Positions 20,887-30,346 are shown, counted from the first letter of the stretch. The stretch: 49,246 nucleotides of DNA from Paulinella micropora (GCA_009731375.1 BJOX01000045.1:238752-287997), one strand, 5' to 3'. Notes: generated from the sequence alone by a model not told the origin. Program-made: numbers and translations.

Positions 20887-22842
20887 ATGGCCAGCGACAT
20901 TGGCCGTCTACTACTCTCAATGGATTACAAATACGCGAAGCACGGAGCTACCACTGTGGCCCTTATGGGACAAGGTAGAATCGCCGAAGACCTGGACAAT
21001 CCCCGTGGGAATGCCTCTTCGACGGGCTCTGGCCCGATGTCCCAGGATGGGAGGATGAGGGCTCGCGTATATGACGGAATTCCTGAACCACGTGGAGAGG
21101 CTATCTTAGCTGCGCCTCATCCTTCCTCCCCAAACCTGGCACACGGGTCGGCGCTTCAACATAAGGCGAGCGGCGCTATATGGCAGATGGCACCGCCGCC
21201 TCGACGGTACCGGCGGGTAGATCGGTACGACAAGGACGGGCGTAATCTGATTGTCTGGGGGCTCTCAGAACGCGCCAATCTACAGGAGATCGCCTCCAAA
21301 ATGAGCGGTCTTGGTCTGGTGGTCCCGGTAATGGAGTGGCAAGGCCAGCGAATGTCTCGTCACCTGGAGCTGGTCTACGAGGACGATGACAGCAGGCAGA
21401 CGGCGTTGCAGCAATTCAAACATCTCAAATTCTTCGGCAGAGGTATCAATGTGGCCCTTGGGCGCAGGTTCAGGGACAGGGAACGTGTGCGAAGGCTTAT
21501 TCGCATCCATCTGCGTGGGGAAGCGGCGGTCCGGAAGGAGGAAGCTGCGACAGGATATCGCGTCTTGCCTCTGCATGAAGAATGTGTTGATGATGTGCAG
21601 GTGGTGTCTTCGGCATTGGCTGCCGATGCACCTAAGTGTGTGTCTGAGTGTGCTGATGTGCATGTGGTGCCCCTGCATTCGGCGGCCAGTGCAGTGGGGG
21701 ACCAACCTGCGCAAGCACCTGCAGAGGGGGGCAGCACGAGGGCGGAAGCCAAGCGCGGCCGTCGGGTCCGGAAACGAGCCAAGAAGCACCGCTCCAAGCA
21801 GTTCGATACCGGCTTCAAGCTACTCGTCGCGAGTCACAACTGGCAGGGTAAAACGGGATACGACAACGTAGGCACGGCGGAATGGGCATCATTCTACAAG
21901 CACGAGGGCTGGCTAGTCATCGGGGCTCAGGAGCACCGCATGGGCAAGAAGCAACTTTCCAAATGCAGCCTGGATGGATTCCGGATTTTTGGAAAACCTG
22001 CGGAGGTCAGCGAGAAAAATCGCTGCAAGGGTGGGGTTCTATTCGCGGTGGCTAACTTCCTTGGTCCGTATTGCAACCTGGTGTCAGCCCCCGTCGACCA
22101 CCGGCAGCAAGTGTGGCTGCGTATCGCCTCGGGTGTTACCGGCGCTCAGGATATCTATGTGGGCAACGGCTACTTTCCCCAGGAAACGCAGGAAGAAGAG
22201 TCGTCAGAGGCGTATGCGGCCTGGCAGGCAGCTATAGCTTTTTTTGGAGCCAAAGGTCTTGTGGTCACGGTGGCGGATGCCAACGCGAAGCTCGGGCCGG
22301 CATGCAACCGCAAAGAGGAGGGCATCGTCGGTCAGCACGGGGAGGTCGATGATAAGGGAGCACCGGTACGTTCGGAGAACGGCAAGAGACTCGCGGCTGT
22401 ACTCGTCGCTACGGGCCTGCGAAATCTGAGCGGCTTCTCGTGCCCAGTGGAAGGGTCCTACTGGTGGTCCCGGCGTGAGCAGCGCGGCATGGGCACAGGC
22501 AAGCACCTCCTCGATTACATCTGCGCGTCGCCTGGCTTGGCATCTGGAGCAAAGTTCGGAGTATGCGAAGATGATCTTGATACGGACCACAAGGCAGTAT
22601 GGGCCGAACTGACGTGGAGCGGCCAGCGCCGGCCAAAGCGGGCTGCGAAACCTTACAGGTCCTTTCGTGTTGATAAGCTTATTGGTGCTGGTGTCTCGGG
22701 TAATGATCACGCTGCGAAGCAAGCGCTGGATTATCTACGCGACAAGTTCGATGACGTATTCCAGAATTGCCTACAGAAGCTTGGAGTGCATCAGCTGCCT
22801 AAGCTTACCTATCGGGTGGTGCCGACAGCCAACGGGTGGTAG
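20887..22842 (+). CDS. LINE ORF: N-terminal region and APE-type endonuclease
   Basis: About 651 residues from ATG 20887; a GTG at 20884 precedes it and an in-frame stop lies just upstream. Residues ~120-220 form a globular region (NLIVWGLSE...FFGRGINVALG) resembling RNA-binding N-terminal domains of LINE proteins. A basic stretch (KRGRRVRKRAKKHR, ~290-305) could act as a nuclear signal. Residues ~310-580 are an endonuclease/exonuclease/phosphatase fold: SHNW (~317), GAQEHR with catalytic Glu (~349), ADANAKLG equivalent of GDFNA (~464), LDYI (~544) and TDHKAVW with the catalytic His (~568). The enzyme would nick target DNA to prime reverse transcription. It ends in TAG at 22842, six bases into the RT frame, which suggests a one-base frameshift in an originally continuous polyprotein. 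Confidence 0.9.
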   Translation: MASDIGRLLLSMDYKYAKHGATTVALMGQGRIAEDLDNPRGNASSTGSGPMSQDGRMRARVYDGIPEPRGEAILAAPHPSSPNLAHGSALQHKASGAIWQMAPPPRRYRRVDRYDKDGRNLIVWGLSERANLQEIASKMSGLGLVVPVMEWQGQRMSRHLELVYEDDDSRQTALQQFKHLKFFGRGINVALGRRFRDRERVRRLIRIHLRGEAAVRKEEAATGYRVLPLHEECVDDVQVVSSALAADAPKCVSECADVHVVPLHSAASAVGDQPAQAPAEGGSTRAEAKRGRRVRKRAKKHRSKQFDTGFKLLVASHNWQGKTGYDNVGTAEWASFYKHEGWLVIGAQEHRMGKKQLSKCSLDGFRIFGKPAEVSEKNRCKGGVLFAVANFLGPYCNLVSAPVDHRQQVWLRIASGVTGAQDIYVGNGYFPQETQEEESSEAYAAWQAAIAFFGAKGLVVTVADANAKLGPACNRKEEGIVGQHGEVDDKGAPVRSENGKRLAAVLVATGLRNLSGFSCPVEGSYWWSRREQRGMGTGKHLLDYICASPGLASGAKFGVCEDDLDTDHKAVWAELTWSGQRRPKRAAKPYRSFRVDKLIGAGVSGNDHAAKQALDYLRDKFDDVFQNCLQKLGVHQLPKLTYRVVPTANGW

Positions 22843-25082
22843 ATGACGCCACCGAGCGAGTGGCGCAGTCCTTCCGAATGGCAGCGCACCGGGTCCTTGG
22901 CTCCAGATGTATACGACCCCGTTTCACCAACAATTGGTTCGACGGGGAGCTGAAGGAGCTCATTCAACAGCGCCGGGAGGCCTACGCAGCATACAGGAGG
23001 GATGAATCGAATGCGGAAGCCCGTCTGAATTGGCTACGGCTCCGCAAGCAAATTCGGAAGGCAACTCGGGCCAAGAAGTCCGCCTCCTTCAAGCAAGTGC
23101 AGGAAGAAGCGGTCAAATGTCAACGCGAGCAATCCTCAAAGCGCTTTTGGCTACTCGCGAAGCGGCTTGGCGGGGCACGCAGAACGAAGGTCTCCGCGCC
23201 GGTGCAAAGGGAGGATGGCTCACTGGCGTGTACGCTGCCGGAAAAGGTCGCTCGGTGGGAGGAATTTCGGAAAAATTCGGTGAAGCCACGGGAAAATCCG
23301 GCAAGTGCGGCTGTTGTGGTGGAGTGCTGTGCAGAAGCAGGCTCGCTGGAGTGGGAGGAAGCCGAAGCTAAGCGGCAGTTCCACTGGAACGATCGCTTCA
23401 GAGATGAGGTGGCCCGGGCTATGAAGGAGCACGAAGTAGGTGAAGACACTTGCGAAGAGCTGGACAAGCCGTTCACGCAAGAGGAGGTCCTTGCAAGGCA
23501 ACGTGCCCTGAATAACCACAAAGCTTGTGGCGAGGACAAAGTGAAGAACGAGATGCTCAAGTATGGCGGCGCCTACATCAATGGCTACTTAACGCAGTAC
23601 TTCAACTGGATTCGAGAAGCCGAGAGGACTCCAAAAGCTTGGGGCAAGGGAATCATCGTCAATATCCCCAAGGGTGGGGATCCTACGGATCCTGACAACT
23701 GGAGGGATATCTCGATTATTAGTTGCCTTGGTAAGCTGTATCTGTCCTTATTAGCTACTCGTCTAACGCTCTTCGTGGATGGCCCGGATAAGCTACGTCC
23801 AGAGCAGGGAGGCTTCCGCCCGGGGCGTCGCACTACGGATCAGGTCTTTACCCTTTGGCAGAGGTTGAAGGGGCGTCAGCAGCAGAAGCGGGAGTCGTAT
23901 GTCCTGTTCGTCGATCTACGCAAGGCTTTCCCGTCTGTTTGGAGAGATGGCCTATTTGAGAGGCTCTGGAAGCTGGGTGTAAGGGGCAAGTTCTGGCGCA
24001 CGCTACGCAGGTGCTACGAGCAGACTTCGTCGCAAGTGCTAGTTGATGGAGCACTCACCCCCGAAGTACTGGAGGGTGTAGGCGTCCAACAGGGGTCCCC
24101 TCTCTCTCCCACACTCTTCAACGTCTTTATGGATGAGCTGTGTGATCGGCTGGCGAGTGCCCTCAAGATCACGGATGTGAAGCGGCTGAACGACATCAAG
24201 GCACTTCTATACGCGGACGACGTGGCCCTCATCGCTCACAGTCGCACCGAGCTCCAGAAGATGGTCAATGTTGTGGCCAAGTTCGCGGAAGATTACCGGC
24301 TGGAAGTCAACTTGAAGCCCGGCAAGACGGAAATCATGCCCATTTACACGTCGAGCAAGGCGAAACGACCAAGTATCAGGGAGCGAGGTGAGCCCGTGGT
24401 GTGGTTTCGCGGCCAGAAGCTTTGTGTCACCAGTCAGTACAAGTACCTGGGAGTGGTTATCACCGACGACCTGAAGTGGAAGGAGCAGGCCCTGCGGGCT
24501 ACGCGTGTCACTGAAGTCGCCACCGCAGGTTGGTACTCTTTGTGGTGTGCAGGTGAGATACAAGCTAGGTATCGTCTCATGTGCTGGAATCAACTTGTGG
24601 GGGCCAAGCTGAAGTACGCCTTCGATGTCTGGCGTGCCCCCGTATCGCAGCTCACCAAGCTGGAGGCAGCAATGCTGCGCCCCATGAGGATGATTCTCGG
24701 CATCAGCCCTAAGACAAGCAAGTGGATTACACTCTTTCTGGCGCGCTCTTTGAGTGCGGAGCGTTTGCGGCGGGCGGCGCAACTGAAGTTCTATGGACGG
24801 CTGCGTGTTCTACCGGAGAAGCGATTTCCTGTCATCGCATCTCAAGTCAAATCCGACTGGACTGCGGAGGCCGAAGGCGCTATCAGGGACTCAATGGATC
24901 TACAACAAGGGCTTCAGGAGCTCCTAAATAGCTCAGAGAAGGACCTCGAGGGTTGGTGTTCGACTGTGGACAAGTGGGCCCTTCAGCAGGACGTCAAGAT
25001 GGTGCAGCAACTGATCGCAGCTCACCAAGCTGGAGGCAGCAATGCTGCGCCCCATGAGGATGATTCTCGGCATCAGCCCTAA
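22836..25082 (+). CDS. LINE reverse transcriptase (frame-shifted, C-terminus scrambled)
   Basis: Non-LTR reverse transcriptase in the frame offset from the endonuclease ORF. Visible motifs: PKGGDPTDPDNWRDIS (block 1), GGFRPGRRTTDQ (block 2), FVDLRKAF with catalytic Asp ~360 (motif A), QQGSPLSPTLFN (motif B), YADD at ~459-462 (motif C) and KYLGVVI (motif E region). All catalytic aspartates are present. There is no true start: the frame begins at a GTG inside the overlap with the endonuclease ORF. From about 25014 the frame reads a duplicated 370-bp segment out of register, so the last ~23 residues are not native. The genuine continuation is in the frame of 25042-26328. Confidence 0.9.
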   Translation: MVDDATERVAQSFRMAAHRVLGSRCIRPRFTNNWFDGELKELIQQRREAYAAYRRDESNAEARLNWLRLRKQIRKATRAKKSASFKQVQEEAVKCQREQSSKRFWLLAKRLGGARRTKVSAPVQREDGSLACTLPEKVARWEEFRKNSVKPRENPASAAVVVECCAEAGSLEWEEAEAKRQFHWNDRFRDEVARAMKEHEVGEDTCEELDKPFTQEEVLARQRALNNHKACGEDKVKNEMLKYGGAYINGYLTQYFNWIREAERTPKAWGKGIIVNIPKGGDPTDPDNWRDISIISCLGKLYLSLLATRLTLFVDGPDKLRPEQGGFRPGRRTTDQVFTLWQRLKGRQQQKRESYVLFVDLRKAFPSVWRDGLFERLWKLGVRGKFWRTLRRCYEQTSSQVLVDGALTPEVLEGVGVQQGSPLSPTLFNVFMDELCDRLASALKITDVKRLNDIKALLYADDVALIAHSRTELQKMVNVVAKFAEDYRLEVNLKPGKTEIMPIYTSSKAKRPSIRERGEPVVWFRGQKLCVTSQYKYLGVVITDDLKWKEQALRATRVTEVATAGWYSLWCAGEIQARYRLMCWNQLVGAKLKYAFDVWRAPVSQLTKLEAAMLRPMRMILGISPKTSKWITLFLARSLSAERLRRAAQLKFYGRLRVLPEKRFPVIASQVKSDWTAEAEGAIRDSMDLQQGLQELLNSSEKDLEGWCSTVDKWALQQDVKMVQQLIAAHQAGGSNAAPHEDDSRHQP

Positions 25083-25383
25083 GACAAGCAAGTGGATTAC
25101 ACTCTTTCTGGCGCGCTCTTTGAGTGCGGAGCGTTTGCGGCGGGCGGCGCAACTGAAGTTCTATGGACGGCTGCGTGTTCTACCGGAGAAGCGATTTCCT
25201 GTCATCGCATCTCAAGTCAAATCCGACTGGACTGCGGAGGCCGAAGGCGCTATCAGGGACTCAATGGATCTACAACAAGGGCTTCAGGAGCTCCTAAATA
25301 GCTCAGAGAAGGACCTCGAGGGTTGGTGTTCGACTGTGGACAAGTGGGCCCTTCAGCAGGACGTCAAGATGGTGCAGCAACTG
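24644..25383 (+). repeat. Perfect 370-bp tandem duplication inside the LINE
   Basis: 24644-25013 and 25014-25383 appear identical on visual comparison, both starting ATCGCAGCTCACCAAGCTGG. Since 370 is not a multiple of three, the duplication breaks the RT frame. With one copy absent, the reading frame from 22836 would join that of 26328. It is either a very recent duplication or an assembly artefact. Confidence 0.93.
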
Positions 25384-26328
25384 ATGTGGGACAAGCGAGA
25401 GGCAGGCAGCGATCTTACTGATGGCCTGCGAGTCATCCTAAGACAAGTCTTTGGAACTAAGGAGTTCCCAAGATGGGTAGCCCTTGATGATGCGCATTAT
25501 AATCTGCTTCGGAGAAGGTTGCTCAGCTGCAACAACCGCCTTCGGTTGTACCGCAGCAAGTTGGTCAGTGGCATGTCCCCTCGCTGCTTCTGTTGTCATG
25601 ATGATGTCAATGAGTCCCTTGCGCACTTCTTATGGGATTGCCCCATGCATGAGGGGAGACGTAAGCAGCTGTTGCTGAGTATGCAGAGGCTCGGTGGCAT
25701 GGCTGTGGGGGGTGCTGAGGGGGATGGAGGGAGTGAGGAGGGTGGTGAGGTCGTAGGCGGTGAGGTTGTGGTGGAGGATGTGTTGCTTGGGCGGGAGCGG
25801 GAGGGCTCTGTGCGGCAGGGTTGGGATGATATGTCGCCTGTGGATCAATCACGATTGTTTTGTAAGCTTTTTCAGGGGAAGTCGCGCTTCCGCAGTAACT
25901 TTAGGCTTGCTGCGTTGTTAGGGGTTACAGCGTTGCGTCCCCCTCCAAAGTTGGATGTGTTGTTTGGATCATATGTGTCTGAGTGTTGGTCTGCTAGGGA
26001 GGGTAAAAGGGAGGAGCTTGGGGTGGAGGATGGGGGCGAGGAGGTGATTGACCTCACTGAGGTTCCATCAGCTTCTGTCCCACCCTCTCCCCCAAGTGAC
26101 GTTGATGTTGCGCGGCGCGGCCGTCCGCGCAGTGTGGACGTCCTGGCTAGAGAGAGGGGTTCGGGAGCGCAGCGTAGTGTCTCCGAGTTCTTCTCTTCAG
26201 CTAACACCCTCGCATCGAGCTCTTCATGCACTTCACAGCCCCTATCTGCCCCTGCTGTTGCTGTTGCTGCTATGTCTGTTTGGTGTTCTGACAATGCGTT
26301 GGGATCGGCTGACTCGGTGACCCAATGA
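25042..26328 (+). CDS. LINE C-terminal region: thumb, zinc finger and SIM/PIP-like tail
   Basis: Continuation of the LINE polyprotein after the 370-bp duplication. The first ~115 residues repeat the end of the preceding ORF. Then comes a zf-RVT-like zinc finger, CFCCHDD..LAHFLWDCPMH (~181-206): C-x2-C, H, C spacing as at the C-terminus of many LINE proteins. The tail is acidic and low-complexity. It contains EEVIDLTEV (~333-341), which fits the SUMO-interacting consensus, and QRSVSEFF (~377-384), which fits the PCNA-interacting (PIP) consensus Q-x-x-hydrophobic-x-x-F-F. It stops at TGA 26328, some 47 bases before the (ATT)n tail. The motif calls rest on pattern match only. Confidence 0.85.
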   Translation: MLRPMRMILGISPKTSKWITLFLARSLSAERLRRAAQLKFYGRLRVLPEKRFPVIASQVKSDWTAEAEGAIRDSMDLQQGLQELLNSSEKDLEGWCSTVDKWALQQDVKMVQQLMWDKREAGSDLTDGLRVILRQVFGTKEFPRWVALDDAHYNLLRRRLLSCNNRLRLYRSKLVSGMSPRCFCCHDDVNESLAHFLWDCPMHEGRRKQLLLSMQRLGGMAVGGAEGDGGSEEGGEVVGGEVVVEDVLLGREREGSVRQGWDDMSPVDQSRLFCKLFQGKSRFRSNFRLAALLGVTALRPPPKLDVLFGSYVSECWSAREGKREELGVEDGGEEVIDLTEVPSASVPPSPPSDVDVARRGRPRSVDVLARERGSGAQRSVSEFFSSANTLASSSSCTSQPLSAPAVAVAAMSVWCSDNALGSADSVTQ

Positions 26329-26375
26329 AGGCACATGTCCAGGATCTGGATCTGATGCTATAGTCTGAGGAAGCC

Positions 26376-26440
<65 letters not shown>
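26376..26440 (+). repeat. LINE 3' tail, (ATT)n
   Basis: About 21 ATT units follow GAGGAAGCCT, shortly after the LINE stop codon. No poly(A) is present, so the LINE has a microsatellite tail of the same sequence as the SINEs and families A, B and D in this window. Confidence 0.75.
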
Positions 26441-26441
<1 letters not shown>

Positions 26442-26475
26442 GCACATGTCAGAGGCAGCTAGGACGTCCTATAGC

Positions 26476-26847
26476 GTTACATACATGACTAGCCTAACAC
26501 ATCCGAGAGGGGGGGCATTGTTGTCTATCAGGATGGTTCAAATGATGCAATAGATTATTTTGAGTCGCTTGTTGATGCATGTCACAATGGCTATTTGCGG
26601 GAGGGTGATATTCTCGTGGTGGATAATGCGAAAATTCACGGGGCAGCGGAGGTAGATGATTTGCAAAATATGTTGTTTGCTGTTGTGGGAGTGACATATG
26701 TACGTGTGCCTGCCTGCCTATTTTCCGGAACTCATCCCCCCTGAGTTAGTTTTTTAGAATGTGAAGCGCTATATGCGTGCGCACAGAGGTTTTGGCACCT
26801 TTCGGCAGGAGATTTTGAAGGGTCATTTGCGTGTGGAACTTGCTTAG
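26476..26847 (+). pseudogene. DDE_3 (IS630/Tc1-like) transposase relic, plus strand
   Basis: Translation in shifting frames gives a product parallel to the minus-strand relic at 27688: VTYMTSLTHPRGG, then YFESLVDACHNGYL, then ILVVDNAKIHG with the second catalytic Asp, then VPAYFPELIPPE with the third acidic residue. There is a frameshift near 26532 and a 4-base GCCT duplication near 26710 that shifts the frame at the PAYFPE block, then stop codons. The first catalytic Asp region is missing. Non-functional. Sequence after it (26850-27240) is AT-rich and not recognised. Confidence 0.75.
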
Positions 26848-27312
26848 AGTTTGTAGCTCGCCAGTACAGGATGTGTATTCCCCAGTGACTTGATTTTTAA
26901 TAATATGTAAATCCAAGTCGATATATATTAATATTGTATGGAGGCAAACTTTCAAGTTTACTGACTTATTAAATATACCGCCGCCGCCGGATCTGTATAG
27001 ATTTCTATCATTGTTGATATATACCGGAGTAAAAAACTTAACGTATATATGTTTAAAAACTTCGGAAACTTGAAAAAAAAATATATTAAAAAAGTTAAGT
27101 GTATAAAAAAAGTTACTAGTAAGCGTATCAAAAAAGTTAAAAGTATTAATATTAAAAAAGTTCAGCGCATAAAAAAAGTTCAAGGTAGTAGTAAAACTTT
27201 CAAAAGTTATGTGCATAAAAAAAGTCAAGTTATTTTATAAGATAGAACTTTTTAATAAGATAGAACTTTTTTATAAAAAAGAAAAAAATATATAATATTA
27301 CTGTCGACATTC

Positions 27313-27700
27313 AAATTAGCCTTAAAAAAAAAGTTTGACTTATATAAAAAATTTGACCTATATGAAAAGTTTGACTTTTAAAAAAGTTTGCCGGTCAAAC
27401 TTTTTTCTTTAATGCAAACTTGGTTATATAGGTCAAACTTTCTTGTATAAGACGGTCAAACTTTTTATATAGTTCAAACTTTTCATATAGGTAAAACTTT
27501 TCATATAGGTCAAACTTTTCATACTAGTAGGTCAAACTTTAAGTTTCATATGCGTTAAACTTTTTCAATATTATTAATATTAATAATATTAATGAGCTCA
27601 ACGAATCCAATATTAATAATATTGCAGTTCAAAAAATATTAATATTAATAATAATAGTATTAATATTAATCATAAAATAAAAATGTTTTAAGTCAAGTTT
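27313..27700. repeat. AT-rich block with GTCAAACTTT units (left end of putative element)
   Basis: From outside to inside: two AAGTTTGAC units, a palindrome AAAGTTTG-CCGGT-CAAACTTT (about 27381-27405), about seven units like GTCAAACTTTTCATATAG (27394-27560), then TTAATATTAATAATATT repeats (27565-27700). The block at 38891-39206 has the same parts in mirror order on the opposite strand. Confidence 0.65.
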
Positions 27701-28340
27701 TTATTAATATTAATATTAGAGCTCTGGTATGCAATATCGATACTGTCGCGCCACAAAACTAAGACGAGTTGCAAATGCAAACGCTTTGAAGATTTCTTTC
27801 TGAAAAGTTCCTTCACCCCTGTGAGCCCGCATCCACCTCTTGACATTCTGGAAAATAACTCACACGGCATGAACTCTGGAAAGTAAGCAGGCAGCCGAAC
27901 AACTCTAACCCCAACAGCAAGAAGAAGAAGATCCTGAATTTCTCGCCATTCCTGCGCACCGTGAATTCTTGCATTATCTACAACTAGAGTATCACCGTCC
28001 TGCAAGTGCCCGTGGTAAGCTGCATCGACGAGGGCTTCAATATAAACCTGACCGTTATTAGAACCCTCCCTCACGCTCAATAATACTCCCCCTCTTGGAT
28101 GAGTTAAGGACGTCATATACGTAACACTGAAAGTCTTTCTCGCTCGCTCTACCATATTACGGGCCCTAACACTCTCTCACCCCTTGGCCCCCGACACCAT
28201 TGCCAACGTGAACAATCTACAGAACAAGACTGTGAGTAACAAAAGAGCAGTGGCAGATATAATACCCCATTTCTCGAAGTGGCATTCATCTAAAAACTTT
28301 AAACGGGAGGGGTCTTGCTGCGTTACCCAATCCGCATAAT
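27688..28340 (-). pseudogene. DDE_3 (IS630/Tc1-like) transposase, minus strand, probably broken
   Basis: The open frame 28155-27688 encodes SVTYMTSLTHPRGGV, LVVDNARIHGAQEW (second catalytic Asp) and VRLPAYFPEFMPCELF (third acidic position), the layout of the DDE_3 domain of IS630/Tc1/mariner transposases. Upstream on the same strand, around 28340-28255, another frame gives ADYADWVTQQDPSRLKFLDECHFEKW, where FLDE holds the first catalytic Asp. A candidate intron (GTATTATATC...TTACTCACAG, about 28255-28220) follows, then a RGPRGERV-like stretch in a third frame. At least one frame change near 28155-28190 is not explained by splicing, so it is probably inactive. It sits next to the left AT-rich repeat block and is oriented toward it. 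Confidence 0.7.
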
Positions 28341-28397
28341 CAGCTGCGTAAAGTAGATTATGAACTGTATACTTTTCCGGGTTTGTAATGCTTGCCT

Positions 28398-28524
28398 AGA
28401 GAGAGAGAGAGTGAGAGAGAGAAAGAGAGAGAGAAAGAGAGAGAAAGAGAAAGAGAGAAAAGGCAAGAGAGAGAGAGAGAGAGAGTGAGAGAGAGAGAGA
28501 GGAAGAGAAAGAGGAAGAGAAAGA

Positions 28525-28570
<46 letters not shown>

Positions 28571-28645
28571 GAGAGAAAGAGAAAAAGAGAGAAAGAGAGA
28601 AAAGGCGAGAGAGAGAGAGAGAGAGAGAAAGAAAGAGAGAAAAGG

Positions 28646-28689
<44 letters not shown>

Positions 28690-28690
28690 G
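28398..28690. repeat. (AG)n array with AAGGCGAG variants
   Basis: Purine array with internal higher-order copies marked by AAAAGGCAAGAG. The following 28690-29207 is unique with no recognised gene. Confidence 0.9.
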
Positions 28691-29207
28691 CTTGCCTTTT
28701 TAAGACTCCACCCCCAAGAACGACGGATTCTTTCTACCCCTTTCGCCCCCGCACCTCTAAGGCCTGGCTCCAACTGCAAAGCACGAAGCAAGAAGATGCA
28801 GAACATTACCCACGTCGACGCAGAACATTACCCACGTCCAACCCAAAGCACGAAGATGTAGCACAACTGCTGCGTCAGTGAGACCTGGATCTAACACGAG
28901 CACATATAGATACAGTGCACATGGTTCAAAACAATAGCATTCTAACTGTTTTCCAAATGAAAAAACAAGCCCATTCCAGGGCAATCTGGTCGGCTGGTTC
29001 GAGAATGGAATACCTTCTCCCTCCATGGCTTTCTGCCAACGTACACCCAACGGACAAAAATTTTGGTCGTTCCACAAACAAAAAGAAAAGAAAAAAAAGA
29101 AAAAGGAAAAAAAAAACCTGGGTGGAAGTCTGGGTCCTGCCCTTTGCTCTTCCAGTACCTTGCCTTGCCCCTGCTCACCCCCTGTCCTCACAGTCAGTGA
29201 AAACAGT

Positions 29208-29229
29208 CAGCATGGAGTGGTCAAAAACG
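29208..29229 (+). promoter_or_regulatory. Shared motif GGAGTGGTCAAAAACG, copy 1
   Basis: 22 bases that recur with one difference at 36908-36929. Here it is about 410 bp upstream of the gene 1 start; there it is 5 bp upstream of the gene 2 ATG. It could be a promoter or untranslated-region element shared by the two genes, or a remnant of a duplicated 5' region. Confidence 0.4.
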
Positions 29230-29447
29230 TTGTTCGAGGCTGCTGACCATTGCCCTGCTCGCCGCAGTTGCGACCCATCTCCATTGAAGCCCTTGCCAGC
29301 ACAACCTTTGCTCTGACTCCATCGACCTGTGTTAGGGACAAGGCAGGCATACGCTTGGAAATCTCCCGGTCCAAACTCGACATGGTGTCATCACCTCCAA
29401 GCTTTGCAAAACTTGGGAATCTGTTCGAATTTTGCTCAGCACCCAAA

Positions 29448-29540
29448 AAGGATTTGCAAACGCTCCGCCCCCAAAAAAAGGATTTGCAAACGATCCGGCC
29501 CCCAAAAAAGGATTTTCAAACGATCAGGACACACCCCGCA
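29448..29540 (+). repeat. Three tandem 31-bp repeats upstream of gene 1
   Basis: Units of the form AAAAAGGATTTGCAAACGAT followed by a C-rich stretch, three copies, ending about 100 bp before ATG 29639. They could be binding sites of a promoter. Confidence 0.55.
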
Positions 29541-29638
29541 CCGAAGGATGCCGCGCCCGGTGACATCAAAGTTGGTTCATCTGTGTTGCCTTTTTTTCTT
29601 CGAATTTTGCCCTTGCTTGGGGACTGGGAGCCACAATT

Positions 29639-30346
29639 ATGGCTGACTCCGGGGATTCTGATGAAAATGAAGCCTCTACCGCCTCGGTAGAGGCTTCAGC
29701 AGCGCAACCCCCACCTGCCCCTGGCTCCCTCATTGCCAGGGGCATAGCATTTCTTCCAACGAGACATTGGAAGGATACCCAGGAGGCACAAGGTACCTTT
29801 GCTTTCCGTTAAAGCTTCTTGTGCTCTCATGTAACACTTTGTGCTCTGCAGTGAAGGCAATGCGATTGGACGAAGTCAAACATGACCCACAATGGGATGC
29901 CATGTTCAACAGCAACGCGGATCCCGGAGGTAACTCCTACCCTTCATTTGCCTACCATACATGGAATCTGTTGACCTTGTGCTTGTGTTGCGAGGCGTGA
30001 AGACTGAAATGGTTAAGGTCTTCAGATCTTGGACCTCGAAAAAGAAGGCGCTGTCGCACAACAAGATCAAGTACCGCCAGCTGGACAAGACCATCTCGAC
30101 CCGTGGCGTGCCAGCGGGAGGCTTCCACTTCGAGAATAGGCGCAAGAAGATTATCACTGCACCCAATGCTACCTGCTTGGCCAGCCTCAAACTCCGAGAC
30201 AAGATCCTCGGCAAAATTGAGGAGCTGGCCAGCCAGATGCGTTCGGGATACGAGGTACGCCTGCTTGCGTTGCTTGTCTTGCTGTTTGTGTTTGTGTGCA
30301 GGTGTTGTTTCAGAAAATTCAGGAAGCACACGAAACCAGGGCGGGG
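29639..30346 (+). CDS. Gene 1, predicted exons 1-4 (unknown N-terminal region)
   Basis: Spliced model. Exon 1 is 29639-29792, starting ATGGCTGACTCC, with donor CAAG|GTACCT. Exon 2 is 29852-29929, acceptor TGCTCTGCAG and donor GGAG|GTAACT. Exon 3 is 29995-30254, acceptor GTTGCGAG and donor GAG|GTACGC. Exon 4 is 30302-30346, acceptor TTTGTGTGCAG. Phases 1, 1 and 0 agree across every junction. The product starts acidic (MADSGDSDENEAS) with a Pro-rich stretch. A basic globular part follows (KVFRSWTSKKKALSHNK, then GGFHFENRRKKIITAP) and then a predicted amphipathic helix (LRDKILGKIEELASQM, then FQKIQEAHETRAG). No family is recognised. The donor ending exon 4 (GGGG|GTCTTG) is weak; its phase fits the exon at 34629. 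Gene 1 would then contain a 4.3-kb repeat-filled intron. Confidence 0.55.
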
